The notes: a model not told the origin generated them from the sequence alone. A DNA stretch of 64,000 bases from Ruminococcus bicirculans (ex Wegman et al. 2014) (GCF_000723465.1 NZ_HF545617.1:558001-622000); one strand, 5' to 3'. Positions 52,884 through 60,779 are shown, counted from the stretch's first letter. A program made the numbers and translations.

Positions 52884-53210
52884 CTACAGCTTTATGCAGG
52901 GGTCGTTGATACCTCCGGCAAGCAGGCTGATCCCCTTTGCCGTAAGCTTTGCCTCGAGATCGTCAAAATCGCTGTCTGCCAGCGTAGACGGCTCTTTGGA
53001 CAACACCGTCCTCAGATGTATGTATCCGGCTTCATAAAGATAGTTCACGCTGTCGGTAATTTCGCCCTTTGTTATATCGGGAAGAGCATACTCAACGCTC
53101 TTAAGCTTATGATACTGATATCTGAGCATATTTATAGTGCGCATAACAGAGCCGTTATTTTCTTTAAAATTGCCTGCTCTGATAAGCTGCATCTGCTTTT
53201 CCATATCCAT
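52884..53210 (-). CDS. Mu gp25/26-like winged-helix protein
   Basis: 108 residues, ATG 53210 next to the previous stop. Contains GSVMRTINMLRYQYHKLKSV and EITDSVNYLYEAGYIHLRTV, followed by KLTAKGISLLAGGI, a winged-helix pattern seen in Mu-like phage proteins at this position. DNA-binding role inferred. Confidence 0.65.
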   Translation of the reverse strand: MDMEKQMQLIRAGNFKENNGSVMRTINMLRYQYHKLKSVEYALPDITKGEITDSVNYLYEAGYIHLRTVLSKEPSTLADSDFDDLEAKLTAKGISLLAGGINDPCIKL

Positions 53211-53211
53211 G

Positions 53212-53508
53212 CTATTTTTCTCCCTTCATTTCCATCAAGATATCCATGATCTTGTCCAGCTTCTGTTCAGTCTTAAGCTGTTCTCTGTAAAAATCCTCTT
53301 TGGTAAGATAGTTCTGCTTGACGTCGGTAATATCGGTCTTGCACTTGTCAAACTCGTCTTTAGAGACGTAATTTTCTCTGACCTTATCCAGACCGCTTTT
53401 GCATTTATCGATGTCGTCCATAGTCCGCTTTAAAAAGTAGGTTATAATACCTATACCGCCTGTAAGAACGAGCTGAAATACTATCGTAAATATCTGCTGA
53501 CTTGTCAT
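53212..53508 (-). CDS. DUF7365-type membrane coiled-coil protein
   Basis: 98 residues; ATG 53508 has GGGGGTG upstream. One membrane segment (6-24, IFTIVFQLVLTGGIGIITYF) then a coiled coil with repeated YVSKDEFDKCKTD/YLTKEDFYREQ units and LDKIMDILMEMKG at the end. First gene after the dyad at 53512. Possibly an anchor or holin-like factor. Confidence 0.65.
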   Translation of the reverse strand: MTSQQIFTIVFQLVLTGGIGIITYFLKRTMDDIDKCKSGLDKVRENYVSKDEFDKCKTDITDVKQNYLTKEDFYREQLKTEQKLDKIMDILMEMKGEK

Positions 53509-53511
53509 AAA

Positions 53512-53577
53512 AACACCCCCAATATATTTAGTACCGTTATCCGTTATAATAACTGTACCATATATATTGGGGGTGTT
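53512..53577. promoter_or_regulatory. 16-bp inverted repeat at start of late genes
   Basis: AACACCCCCAATATAT (53512-53527) and its exact complement (53562-53577) surround 34 bases that hold a further GTTAT/ATAAC and GTAC/GTAC symmetry. On the minus strand it ends GGGGGTGTTTTT and contains the ribosome site of the gene at 53508. Could be the Mor-controlled promoter region, a terminator or an RNA switch. Confidence 0.6.
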
Positions 53578-53608
53578 ACAGATGAAGCGTTTCAGCGAGT
53601 TTCTGCAA

Positions 53609-53923
53609 TTATATTTCATCAAAGGTAATCTGACCCTCGATAGGAGCGTTTTGCTTTTCCTGCCTTATCTCAGCCGTTATGCTGCGGATCGTGCGCTCAG
53701 ACAGATTATATTTATTGACAAGAAACTTGAAGTTATATCCGTTAAAATCCCTGCGTATCTTTTCGTCACGTGCCGATCGGATAACAGAATCAGCTTTTGC
53801 AATGTAAATTGACAAACCACCGTAACGCTGCACAAGCTTTTCGTATGCCTGTGAGCCGATGCAGTCGTAAATATCCCGCTGCTCTGGAGTAAGGTCTTCT
53901 TCGTATATATCAAGTTCCGGCAT
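53609..53923 (-). CDS. mor: Mor-like middle transcription activator
   Basis: 104 residues; ATG 53923 with AAGGTGAG. YGGLSIYIAKADSVI (dimerisation part) followed by the helix-turn-helix NFKFLVNKYNLSERTIRSIT is the Mor/C family pattern. In Mu, Mor activates the middle promoter with RNA polymerase. Here it sits just before the large inverted repeat that begins the late gene set, its likely target. Overlaps the gp16-like gene by 14 bases. Confidence 0.85.
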   Translation of the reverse strand: MPELDIYEEDLTPEQRDIYDCIGSQAYEKLVQRYGGLSIYIAKADSVIRSARDEKIRRDFNGYNFKFLVNKYNLSERTIRSITAEIRQEKQNAPIEGQITFDEI

Positions 53924-54437
53924 ATTTCTCACCTTGCCTTTTCGCCCGCCGCTCTGCCGAATTAACATAACGCTTGAGCTGTTCGATAAGCTTAGAACAC
54001 TGTTCCTGATCTATCCACCGAAACGGCTGCTTTTTTGATGCCGTAACGCCCAGTACTTTGCCTATCACGCCAATTAGCCTGTCTCCAACGTCAGCTGACT
54101 CTGGATTAGTGTCAAGTTCCTTGAGCCTGTAGCAGTATCTCCAGCACAGCCGCTGCTGTTCAGGCGTAGCCATACCGTTGCAGCCGATCTCTTCAGCTTC
54201 TTTCTTTTTGTTTCTAGATTTGGTATTATGCAGCAGATGGTTTGGATCGGCAAGCTTCATGCGATTGATAAGTTCCGCCTGAACAGCCTTGAATTCGCTA
54301 TCGTCAAGCTGTTTTACCGAATCTTTACCGGTAATGCTAAAGATCAATTCGTGCAGCATATCATCTTTATCTTTGCCGACAATACCAAGACCTGCTCCCA
54401 GACCGTAAATTCTTTTAATCTGCTCCTTTGTTGCCAT
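53910..54437 (-). CDS. Mu gp16-like protein (DUF1018)
   Basis: 175 residues; ATG 54437 chosen because GGAGG lies eight bases upstream. Contains ATKEQIKRIYGLGAGLGIVG and TPEQQRLCWRYCYRLKELDT, typical of Mu gp16 / DUF1018. Early-region protein of unknown biochemical function, adjacent to mor exactly as in Mu. Confidence 0.85.
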   Translation of the reverse strand: MATKEQIKRIYGLGAGLGIVGKDKDDMLHELIFSITGKDSVKQLDDSEFKAVQAELINRMKLADPNHLLHNTKSRNKKKEAEEIGCNGMATPEQQRLCWRYCYRLKELDTNPESADVGDRLIGVIGKVLGVTASKKQPFRWIDQEQCSKLIEQLKRYVNSAERRAKRQGEKYAGT

Positions 54438-54455
54438 ATCCAAATCCTCCTGTCC

Positions 54456-55106
54456 TTATTTTTTAGCCGTGAATTTCGTTTTCGGCGTTCTTTCAACTAC
54501 AACCGCGCTGTCAATCATATCCACAGCACGCTCCACAATCTCATCGGTAAGCTGTTCGTTATTAATCATAAGCAGACGTTTAAGATTCTGCCAAGCGACG
54601 GCTTCGGATACCAGATAAGCGTTCTCCTGCGCCGCCTTTTCATCCAGACCGCCAAGCTGCATAAGATTTTTTACGTCGGTCTCATATTTCGCACCCTTAA
54701 GCTTTTTCTCCAGAACTTTGCGGCTCTTATCGTCAAGCCCAAGCCCATCCAGTATCTTAGCAACGCTGCCGTCCTTTATGTACTCCTTGTTGTAAACGGC
54801 GGAAAGCAAGCGTTTTGCAGATTCTGACAAGGTGTAGGTTACGTCCTCTTTTACAACGTCGCCGTACGCTTTACCAAAGATCTCCTTAAGCATTGTTGGG
54901 TACACAAGCTTAACGTTGTCGGCGTTGGTGACTGTGATTGCATTGCCAGCATTGTCGCTGTAGACAGCAGATTTAAACTTTGTATCCTGCAGGTCGGCTT
55001 CCGAAGCCTTAAGGATATCAGCCTCGATGCCGTCTGCCTCTGATTTAAGCTCCGAAATTTCCGCCTTGATCTCAGCATAACGTTTTACCTTTTCAGACAG
55101 ATCCAT
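54456..55106 (-). CDS. early phage protein with coiled coil
   Basis: 216 residues, ATG 55106 overlapping the preceding gene end by 14 bases. The N-terminal coiled coil (KVKRYAEIKAEISELKSEAD) resembles single-strand-annealing or nuclease-inhibitor proteins such as Gam in general form. The middle is DUF-like; two C-terminal segments (GLDDKSRKVLEKKL, LDEKAAQENAYLVSEAVAW). It lies where Mu encodes Gam and other accessory proteins, but the match is positional only. Confidence 0.55.
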   Translation of the reverse strand: MDLSEKVKRYAEIKAEISELKSEADGIEADILKASEADLQDTKFKSAVYSDNAGNAITVTNADNVKLVYPTMLKEIFGKAYGDVVKEDVTYTLSESAKRLLSAVYNKEYIKDGSVAKILDGLGLDDKSRKVLEKKLKGAKYETDVKNLMQLGGLDEKAAQENAYLVSEAVAWQNLKRLLMINNEQLTDEIVERAVDMIDSAVVVERTPKTKFTAKK

Positions 55107-55353
55107 AAGCCGTCTTTACCTCCTCTATGATTTCTTCGGCGCAGTTTCTGCAGGTATCACGTCCCTTGATAGAGCGCACATTATCAACACTGCCACAATA
55201 GCAACAGGTAGGTCTGTGCTTGCGAATCATGATACCGTCCGCTGTCTTCTCGATGTCAACAGCCATGCCTCCCGCAAAGCCCGCTGCAAGTCTGATGTCC
55301 TTCGGGATCGTCAATCCAGCTTTGCTTGTAAGCTTTTTATGTTTTGTTTCCAT
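55093..55353 (-). CDS. AbrB-like protein with zinc ribbon
   Basis: 86 residues; ATG 55353 with AAGGAGG. An AbrB/SpoVT swapped-hairpin domain (residues 5-45, KLTSKAGLTIPKDIRLAAGF, GMAVDIEKTADGIMI) followed by a zinc ribbon (CCYCGSVDNVR... DTCRNC). Small DNA-binding transition-type regulator of the early operon. Confidence 0.75.
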   Translation of the reverse strand: METKHKKLTSKAGLTIPKDIRLAAGFAGGMAVDIEKTADGIMIRKHRPTCCYCGSVDNVRSIKGRDTCRNCAEEIIEEVKTAYGSV

Positions 55354-55459
55354 AGCGTTTTTACCTCCTTGTTTTTCTGCACTCTGCATTTATCAGGGCT
55401 TGTGACCTGCGCCGATCGGCGGCTGCATTACAGGAGGGGCACAGCCCCTCTGATACTTA

Positions 55460-55624
55460 TTATTTCTTGTCTACAATTGAGCATTCATTGCATTCTCCGT
55501 TACTGTTGCAAATATTATCACAATAGCCGCATTTATCGCAGTACGGACAGTCATCACAACACATTTTCATAAAAAAGGCACATTCTGCGCTGCCTTTCAT
55601 AAAACATTCAAAATTATTATGCAT
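55460..55624 (-). CDS. cysteine-rich 54-residue microprotein
   Basis: ATG 55624 overlaps the end of the 65-residue gene (whose stop is 55617-55619). 54 residues with 13 Cys, mostly spaced two apart (CCDDCPYCDKCGYCDNIC, then CNSNGECNEC). Two internal ATGs (55570, 55564) could give shorter forms. Likely binds zinc or an iron-sulfur cluster; no family recognised. In the early operon between the MuB-like gene and the AbrB-like gene. The downstream 55354-55459 stretch holds a GAGGGGC/GCCCCTC hairpin and no gene. Confidence 0.6.
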   Translation of the reverse strand: MHNNFECFMKGSAECAFFMKMCCDDCPYCDKCGYCDNICNSNGECNECSIVDKK

Positions 55625-55814
55625 ATTTAGTCGCCTTTACTTTCCTCGGCTCCTCGATGCGTACCATGTCTATCCAGCGTATCTTATCAGTATATCTATG
55701 TACAAGGCAAAGCTGCTTGTCCGTCGCCTTCGAAACCATCCAGTCCGCAGGATCAAGCTTGTAATACGCTATTATTCGTTTCTGAGCTTTGGTGGGATTT
55801 TTTCCGTGCTTCAT
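55617..55814 (-). CDS. DUF6906-type small protein
   Basis: 65 residues; ATG 55814 is preferred over an upstream GTG because GGAGG lies nine bases before it. MKHGKNPTKAQKRIIAYYKL with DPADWMVSK and LVHRYTDKIRWI; a type of small basic protein frequent in Firmicutes phages. Function unknown. Confidence 0.7.
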   Translation of the reverse strand: MKHGKNPTKAQKRIIAYYKLDPADWMVSKATDKQLCLVHRYTDKIRWIDMVRIEEPRKVKATKYA

Positions 55815-55838
55815 TCTTTTTGTCCTCCGTTTCACTTT

Positions 55839-56762
55839 TTATACCGCCATATCCATATATTTAGCGATTGCAGACAATCCCTTGGCGGTCACATTGCCGT
55901 TATCGAGGGCGTTGGAGTATAGATTGACCGCTCCTCTGATAGCCTGTGGACTTTGAGCGATACGCAGTAAAAATTCAACAGCAGCAGCGTCCTCTCTGAT
56001 ATCCGGAAAGAGCATTTCGATGTCGCTCTTCTTTATCTGCTTAACGCTGTAAAACCGGGTATTCTTCGTCCTGTTGCGTATCTGTGCAAACTCCGCTTTC
56101 TGCTTTCCGCCAAGTCTGCTTACCGTGGTCTCGTTGCCGACAAAGCATATTCCAAGGGTCTGTCCCTTTTCGTCAAAGCAGTCGCAAAGGCTTCGGAGAG
56201 TATCAATGGCATTTCTGGTGAGATGCTGGGCTTCGTCCACGATTATCACCATGCCGTCCGAAAGCTTTGACGAGATTTCCAACCAGAGTCTGCTCACAGA
56301 GCCGGAGGATACGTTCAGCTTAGAACCGATAAGTTCCAGCACGGATTTTGATGACTTGATGCACGGATTTACCGTTATGTATGTACAGTTTGTGCCGTGC
56401 TCACGGTAATACTGCCTGCAAGCCTGTGTTTTGCCTATACCTGCGTCACCGCAGGCTATGGCAAGACCGCCCTGAAGCTGACAGTTACGTATGATCTTGT
56501 ACACGTTAGACGATATTGACGTTTCCTTATAGTCTGTGCCGACATAGATTTCAGCTGCAGCCTGCTTGGTTTCAAAGTATTCAATTACTTTTTTCATCTG
56601 CTTATCTACATCGCCGTTGTAGGTACCTGACTTAATTGCAGAGTATGAGCTATCGGATATACCAATCTTTTTGCAGACTGCAGCCGCAGATAGATTTTCC
56701 GAGTACTGCAGCTGTTTTATCTGTTCCAATGCCCACTCCTGTTTAGCTGTTAGCTTTTTCAT
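55839..56762 (-). CDS. MuB-like transposition ATPase
   Basis: 307 residues, ATG 56762, three bases after the transposase stop. N-terminal helix-turn-helix (1-60, ICKKIGISDSSYSAI-like), AAA+ ATPase with Walker A GDAGIGKT (105-112) and Walker B VIIVDEAQH with D176 and E177, sensor residues in FVGNETTVSRL. Binds target DNA as an ATP-dependent filament and delivers it to the transposase; gives immunity to self-insertion. Length close to MuB (312). Confidence 0.92.
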   Translation of the reverse strand: MKKLTAKQEWALEQIKQLQYSENLSAAAVCKKIGISDSSYSAIKSGTYNGDVDKQMKKVIEYFETKQAAAEIYVGTDYKETSISSNVYKIIRNCQLQGGLAIACGDAGIGKTQACRQYYREHGTNCTYITVNPCIKSSKSVLELIGSKLNVSSGSVSRLWLEISSKLSDGMVIIVDEAQHLTRNAIDTLRSLCDCFDEKGQTLGICFVGNETTVSRLGGKQKAEFAQIRNRTKNTRFYSVKQIKKSDIEMLFPDIREDAAAVEFLLRIAQSPQAIRGAVNLYSNALDNGNVTAKGLSAIAKYMDMAV

Positions 56763-56765
56763 TTA

Positions 56766-58766
56766 TTAATCACTCCTCCATTTATTCTTCCGCCTCTCGG
56801 CGTTTTCGTTCATTTTATCTATATTGACCACAATATCGTCTCCGGAAGCCTTTGATATACTTTCCGGTTCATTATCAGCTCTTATCATAATCACATTGGA
56901 CGGCATAACGATCTTAAAGCTCTGCTTACCATGTGCTGCCTTGAGAGCGGCAGCCTCCATAAGGTCGATCTTATGCTCTGAGTTTAAGCCATCTGTGATA
57001 TTCTGAGCCTCGGCTTTAATAAACCGTTGTACTCTGCGCTGTAAAGCCATTGCATCGGAAATCTCTTCCTTGCTTTCGGTGATGTAATCTATAAGCAGCT
57101 TGTCCGCACATTCCCAAGTCCAAAGGTAACGGTCCGATTTATCGTAAACCCTTACGCTTCTAAGATCGGCGGGATCGTATCTTACATAGACCTCCTCGCC
57201 CAGGTGACGGTAAGTGTTTTCATAGTCCATAAACCAGACCTTTTCGCCGGATATTTCAACAAATACGCCGTTGCGCTTGATCTTTTGCACCCTTGTTGAT
57301 CTCATAAGCATAAGATTAAGTTCGGCTTCCGGAGCTTTGCGTATTCCTACAGACTTTATATCCATATTCCATACGTCAATACGACTCATTCCTTTGTACT
57401 TTGTCTCAGCTCCGCCATATTCCTGCATATTAAAATCACCGTCAATATACATATCAATATATTCTCTAATCTCAAAGTCGCAGGGAATCTTGCCTTCTTT
57501 AATTCTACGCTTAAGGCTCTCAGGTCGCTGCATAATAGTGCCGCCGCAGTAACCTTCAAACATTCTTGCAAACTGCATTGTGACCGTGCTAAATGTACGC
57601 TCAATAGGCTTTGCTTTAGCGTTACGGACGATTGCGTTATGCATCGTGATTCCAAGCCTTTGGAGTATTGTCGGTGGTTCGATCTCAGGGTTATCGGTTT
57701 TCCTGCTTCGATGACCTTTTCCGCCAACGTCATGGGTCAAAAACTCTCGACCGTTATCAAAATATACGGCTTTCGGAATGCCAAACCGCATAATTCCATG
57801 CCTTAATGCGATGATTGTTGACTGGGAGTTCGGACTGTCGCATATATTCCAGCCGACCAGCACTCCGCTTTTGGCATCCAAAAAGGCTGTAAGGTACAGC
57901 CTGTGGATCGTGCCGTTATCTTCATCGTAGGACTGTATATCGAACGTGTGGTTATCTGCGATCCAGACGTCGTTAGCGTGGAGACCGTCGTACATACGGC
58001 TGATATATGGCAGGCATTTATCTTTCATAGCCTTATCGCCGTCGCGCATATATGTAAGCACGGCTTGTGGTATTTCCGACTTTATATGCCGCCTGAAAGT
58101 ATTGTCTGACGGGAAGTTTGATACCATTGACGGATACCACTCTTTTGCACATTCAAGCGTTAGGTCGTAACAACGCGAAACGGTAGGTTTGTTTTCGGAA
58201 AGATAGAAATAGCAAAACTGCTCCCACAGCTCCGGTGGGATACTGCTCTTACCCTTATTGGCTCCGCCTCGATTTTCACAAAGCCCCTGCAGATTATTAT
58301 TTCTGTAGGCTGCATACTTGCGGTATAGTATATCCACCGACACTTTGATATCATTATGCTCGAGCTGACACTTGCCGACGTAAAGCTTATCCACTTCGGT
58401 TTTCTTTCCGGGGTATTGATCCCGGTAACGCTGCCAGTCTCTGAGGATATCTACCCAGAGTGCGATTTCATCACGCTCATCTTCGGAAAACTCTTCGATT
58501 GACGTTTTCACAGGCTTTTTGGGCTGTTTTAACGCATTTTTAACAGGCTGTGCAACAAGTTCTAAGCCCGCTTCCGCTCTTTTCTGAGCATAGTATTTTG
58601 CCTGCAGGCCTTCGGGGAGTGATGATATTGGGATCATATATTTAGGACGGTTCCTGTCGTTGATTTCGATATTGCATGACAATTTTCCGTCCTTGCACAG
58701 TTTCTTTATATATCGTTCACTGCAGCCTTTAAGATCAGCAGTTTTGGCAACCGTCAAATATTCCAC
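56766..58766 (-). CDS. MuA-like DDE transposase
   Basis: 666 residues; start GTG 58766 behind GGGAGGTGATGAT. N-terminal winged-helix end-binding domain (1-90), then helix domains, catalytic core with D271 (WIADNHTF), D337 (VYFDNGRE) and E389 (KPIERTFS); spacing almost equal to MuA (D269, D336, E392). A C-terminal beta-barrel and a basic tail that contacts MuB follow. Cuts and joins the phage ends described at 32064 and 62001. Appears intact. Confidence 0.95.
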   Translation of the reverse strand: MEYLTVAKTADLKGCSERYIKKLCKDGKLSCNIEINDRNRPKYMIPISSLPEGLQAKYYAQKRAEAGLELVAQPVKNALKQPKKPVKTSIEEFSEDERDEIALWVDILRDWQRYRDQYPGKKTEVDKLYVGKCQLEHNDIKVSVDILYRKYAAYRNNNLQGLCENRGGANKGKSSIPPELWEQFCYFYLSENKPTVSRCYDLTLECAKEWYPSMVSNFPSDNTFRRHIKSEIPQAVLTYMRDGDKAMKDKCLPYISRMYDGLHANDVWIADNHTFDIQSYDEDNGTIHRLYLTAFLDAKSGVLVGWNICDSPNSQSTIIALRHGIMRFGIPKAVYFDNGREFLTHDVGGKGHRSRKTDNPEIEPPTILQRLGITMHNAIVRNAKAKPIERTFSTVTMQFARMFEGYCGGTIMQRPESLKRRIKEGKIPCDFEIREYIDMYIDGDFNMQEYGGAETKYKGMSRIDVWNMDIKSVGIRKAPEAELNLMLMRSTRVQKIKRNGVFVEISGEKVWFMDYENTYRHLGEEVYVRYDPADLRSVRVYDKSDRYLWTWECADKLLIDYITESKEEISDAMALQRRVQRFIKAEAQNITDGLNSEHKIDLMEAAALKAAHGKQSFKIVMPSNVIMIRADNEPESISKASGDDIVVNIDKMNENAERRKNKWRSD

Positions 58767-58814
58767 ATCATCACCTCCCGAAGTTACTTGACAAAACTAA
58801 TGTTTTCTGATATA

Positions 58815-59018
58815 CTAAGTATCAGAGCCAGAACGGTTGTTTACGAGGTCGGACAGAAAATCTTCTGTTTCGGTCAATACTGCAAGAATGGTCGCAACAT
58901 TCCTGCGGAGCTGTTCAGGCTCTATTTTTATGTCCTCAAGGCAGCTTGCCTGAGCCAGAAGCCGGGCTTGTCCCACCGCATGAGACAGTACTTGTGTTTT
59001 AAATTCCTTGTATTTCAT
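58815..59018 (-). CDS. small hypothetical early protein
   Basis: 67 residues; ATG 59018 with AAAGGAAG. Helical, begins MKYKEFKTQVLSHAVGQARL and includes IEPEQLRRNVATILAVLTE. Unrecognised. Translation starts just after the downstream copy of the 41-base structured module, so it may be controlled by it. Confidence 0.6.
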   Translation of the reverse strand: MKYKEFKTQVLSHAVGQARLLAQASCLEDIKIEPEQLRRNVATILAVLTETEDFLSDLVNNRSGSDT

Positions 59019-59037
59019 TGGTTACACTTCCTTTCTC

Positions 59038-59078
59038 GGTCTGCCATCATCAGTACCGGGAGACCGTCCCCGGCAGAC
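59038..59078 (-). repeat. 41-bp structured module, copy 1
   Basis: Identical to 59694-59734 over 41 bases. On the RNA it can form GTCTGCC/GGCAGAC with an inner CCGGG-type stem. Each copy is preceded by a hairpin beginning CCGAAAC (59104-59077 and 59762-59734). This copy directly precedes the ribosome site of the 67-residue gene. Confidence 0.85.
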
Positions 59079-59693
59079 CGAACCGCCTGTTGCGGCTCGG
59101 TTTCGGCTAGAAAAATCGGAATGTATAAGTCTACTCCTTCCGAAAGAGTACCCTGCGCACTTATACTGCGTTGCACAACCTTGTCGACTAGGTTGATTGA
59201 GTTGGCTTTCACATCAGGACTTGCACCTGATAGGCTTACGCTTGCGAACCTAGCACCATGCGTGAACATTTAGCCGCCCCGATTATTACCGAAACGGCAA
59301 GGTAGATAGGATAAAAAGTTATCCTAAGTGGGTCTGATACGCTCAGACGGGCGGTATCTTTATGTTGTCTTTAGACTGTGTTATAAAAATACAAAAAACG
59401 TTCCAGCTGGTGCAAACATTAAGCTCATGCGCTCTCAGCTTGCATTTACGAGTTCGCACCTTAAGGAAAGTCGGAACCCTTATAACAAAACCTGTACCTC
59501 GGCTAATTCAACCCGACGACACGTAGCCAGAACACGTGGTTTTTAAGTCATACGCTACCGATATTTTATGTCCTCGGTTTACAGACTGTATGACAGGCTT
59601 GGTTCAAGATCTAAGTCGTTACCTCTGAGCTTGCAAGCTGCAGGTGATTCACTATATCCCCTATGGCGGGCAAGCACGGCACCTGCATATTTT

Positions 59694-59734
59694 GGTCTGC
59701 CATCATCAGTACCGGGAGACCGTCCCCGGCAGAC
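59694..59734 (-). repeat. 41-bp structured module, copy 2
   Basis: Identical to 59038-59078, 656 bases away; lies just after the stop of the Ner-like gene at 59742. The two copies bracket the structured RNA, as processing signals or traces of insertion of the segment. Confidence 0.85.
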
Positions 59735-59741
59735 AGCCGAG

Positions 59742-59969
59742 TTACTGTCGGCTGTTTCGGCTGTTTCGTGATCTGCCGCACAGATCGTCAAGACTGCATT
59801 GCAGCACATTGGCTATCCTGATCGTAGTCTTAAGAGAGGGCGTCAAAACGCCCTGCTCTATCTTGCACACGGTCACATTGCTGATCCCCGCATACTTAGC
59901 AAGCTCTCTCTGATTAAGATCACGCTGCTCTCTAATCTGCTTTATGCTTTTCCCAATATCTGCGCTCAT
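59742..59969 (-). CDS. Ner-like XRE regulator
   Basis: 75 residues; ATG 59969 has GGAGG ten bases upstream. Helix-turn-helix in residues 5-60 (IGKSIKQIREQRDLNQRELA, GISNVTVCKIEQG). Equivalent in position to the early regulator Ner of Mu, which limits early and repressor transcription. The Arg/Ser/Asn tail (RSRNSRNSRQ) is encoded by repeats that lead into the structured RNA. Overlaps the preceding gene by 38 bases. Confidence 0.8.
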   Translation of the reverse strand: MSADIGKSIKQIREQRDLNQRELAKYAGISNVTVCKIEQGVLTPSLKTTIRIANVLQCSLDDLCGRSRNSRNSRQ

Positions 59970-60165
59970 AAAGGCGTTCCCTCCTTTTAGCAAAGTATAT
60001 ATCTCTGATAAGAGAGAGGATAAGGTGCATACAGATCAATCCGGATAGTGTAAGCAACGGTATGATCCAGAACTCGGAATGTCCGCTAAGACTTGTTATG
60101 GCACACCATAGCATGATAATGGCAAACATGGTAAGCACCTTTCCCTCGTCCGTAAGTTTTTTCAT
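59932..60165 (-). CDS. small two-helix membrane protein
   Basis: 77 residues, ATG 60165 with AGGAGG. Hydrophobic segments at about 10-26 (VLTMFAIIMLWCAITSL) and 32-52 (FWIIPLLTLSGLICMHLIL), then a very basic tail (KRRERLYERRYWEKHK). Early expressed; may be a superinfection-exclusion or membrane-stress factor, by analogy only. Confidence 0.65.
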   Translation of the reverse strand: MKKLTDEGKVLTMFAIIMLWCAITSLSGHSEFWIIPLLTLSGLICMHLILSLIRDIYFAKRRERLYERRYWEKHKAD

Positions 60166-60177
60166 AATAAACCCTCC

Positions 60178-60630
60178 TTACTTATACATCATAACGGTGA
60201 TAACGTCTTTAGCGGCAGCAAGCGGACTGTCTCCTGTGATGCCTATATCATACACATGACCGTTCTTCATGGTTACAAGCACCCACTCTTCTCCGTTGTC
60301 TTCGCAGTAAGTTATATCATCAACATCATCATTGGCGGCATGGAGCAGGAAGTAGAGCTCTTTTTCTACGAATAAAGCTTTATTCATTATATATCCTCTT
60401 ATTGGCGGAGTTTGTTCCGCCCTTGTTTGCTGCTCGCCGTATTTTTCAGCTATGCAATCAAGATCATCATCTATTGCTGCCTTAGCATCCTCGATTGTAT
60501 TATAAGCCTTTGGCGAGAAAGCCCCGTAAGGTGATATGCAAACATAGCCTATCCTATCGTTACCTGATATCGTATAGCCTCTGTACTCATACATATTCAC
60601 ATCGGTTTCCTTAATCTTATACTTATTCAT
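60178..60630 (-). CDS. first early gene, hypothetical
   Basis: 150 residues; ATG 60630 with AAAGGAGG. Two similar-size halves: YRGYTISGNDRIGYVCISPY and EWVLVTMKNGHVYDIGITGD, each followed by helices. Acidic. First gene after the early promoter and operator; the untranslated leader of about 90 bases contains two inverted repeats (GGGTAAC...GTTACCC and GTTTAAC...GTTAAAC). Unknown function. Confidence 0.65.
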   Translation of the reverse strand: MNKYKIKETDVNMYEYRGYTISGNDRIGYVCISPYGAFSPKAYNTIEDAKAAIDDDLDCIAEKYGEQQTRAEQTPPIRGYIMNKALFVEKELYFLLHAANDDVDDITYCEDNGEEWVLVTMKNGHVYDIGITGDSPLAAAKDVITVMMYK

Positions 60631-60725
60631 TAAAATTCCTCCTTTTTCGATTGACGTTTAACGCTTTTTGTGTTAAACTTAATTTATCATGGGGTAACTA
60701 TGCCCTAGAGGTTACCCTATAGTAA

Positions 60726-60754
60726 ATTATAACTAGATTTTTTCTAATTGCCAA
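60726..60754 (-). promoter_or_regulatory. phage early promoter
   Basis: Minus strand TTGGCA (60754-60749), 17-base spacer, TATAAT (60731-60726). Faces the early operon. Confidence 0.85.
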
Positions 60755-60779
60755 GTGAAATTCTAACTCGAAATTAGAA
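60742..60779. promoter_or_regulatory. repressor operator cluster
   Basis: TTCTAA at 60742-60747 and an inverted pair TTCTAA (60761-60766) / TTAGAA (60774-60779), separated by seven bases. They overlap the -35 and spacer of the early promoter and lie before the divergent repressor gene. Binding here would block early transcription. Confidence 0.6.

Larger units (their letters stand above)
59038..59754 (-). ncRNA. large structured phage RNA (candidate new or ROOL/GOLLD-like)
   Basis: No credible protein gene in about 700 bases, yet dense base pairing on one strand. Stems: 59734-59740/59748-59754; 59640-59646/59680-59686; 59588-59594/59547-59553 enclosing 59574-59577/59558-59561; 59473-59477/59400-59404 enclosing 59452-59459/59410-59417 enclosing 59437-59441/59421-59425; 59349-59354/59274-59279 enclosing 59343-59348/59332-59337, 59319-59326/59307-59314 and 59301-59304/59287-59290; 59247-59253/59188-59194 enclosing 59226-59231/59213-59218; 59160-59166/59123-59129 enclosing 59146-59150/59132-59136; 59092-59101/59077-59086. 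A 41-base module repeats at both ends. No clear own promoter; may be cut from the early transcript. Confidence 0.75.

Noticed and set aside
59015-59269. 84-residue minus-strand frame in the structured region
   Set aside because: It crosses several stems and the 41-base module, has no ribosome site and no family resemblance.
59038-59754. Group I or group II intron
   Set aside because: No domain V-like hairpin, no P7-type core that I can find, no intron-encoded protein, and it lies between genes and not inside one.
59579-59809. 76-residue minus-strand frame overlapping the Ner-like gene
   Set aside because: No ribosome site; runs through the structured RNA and a real gene in another frame.
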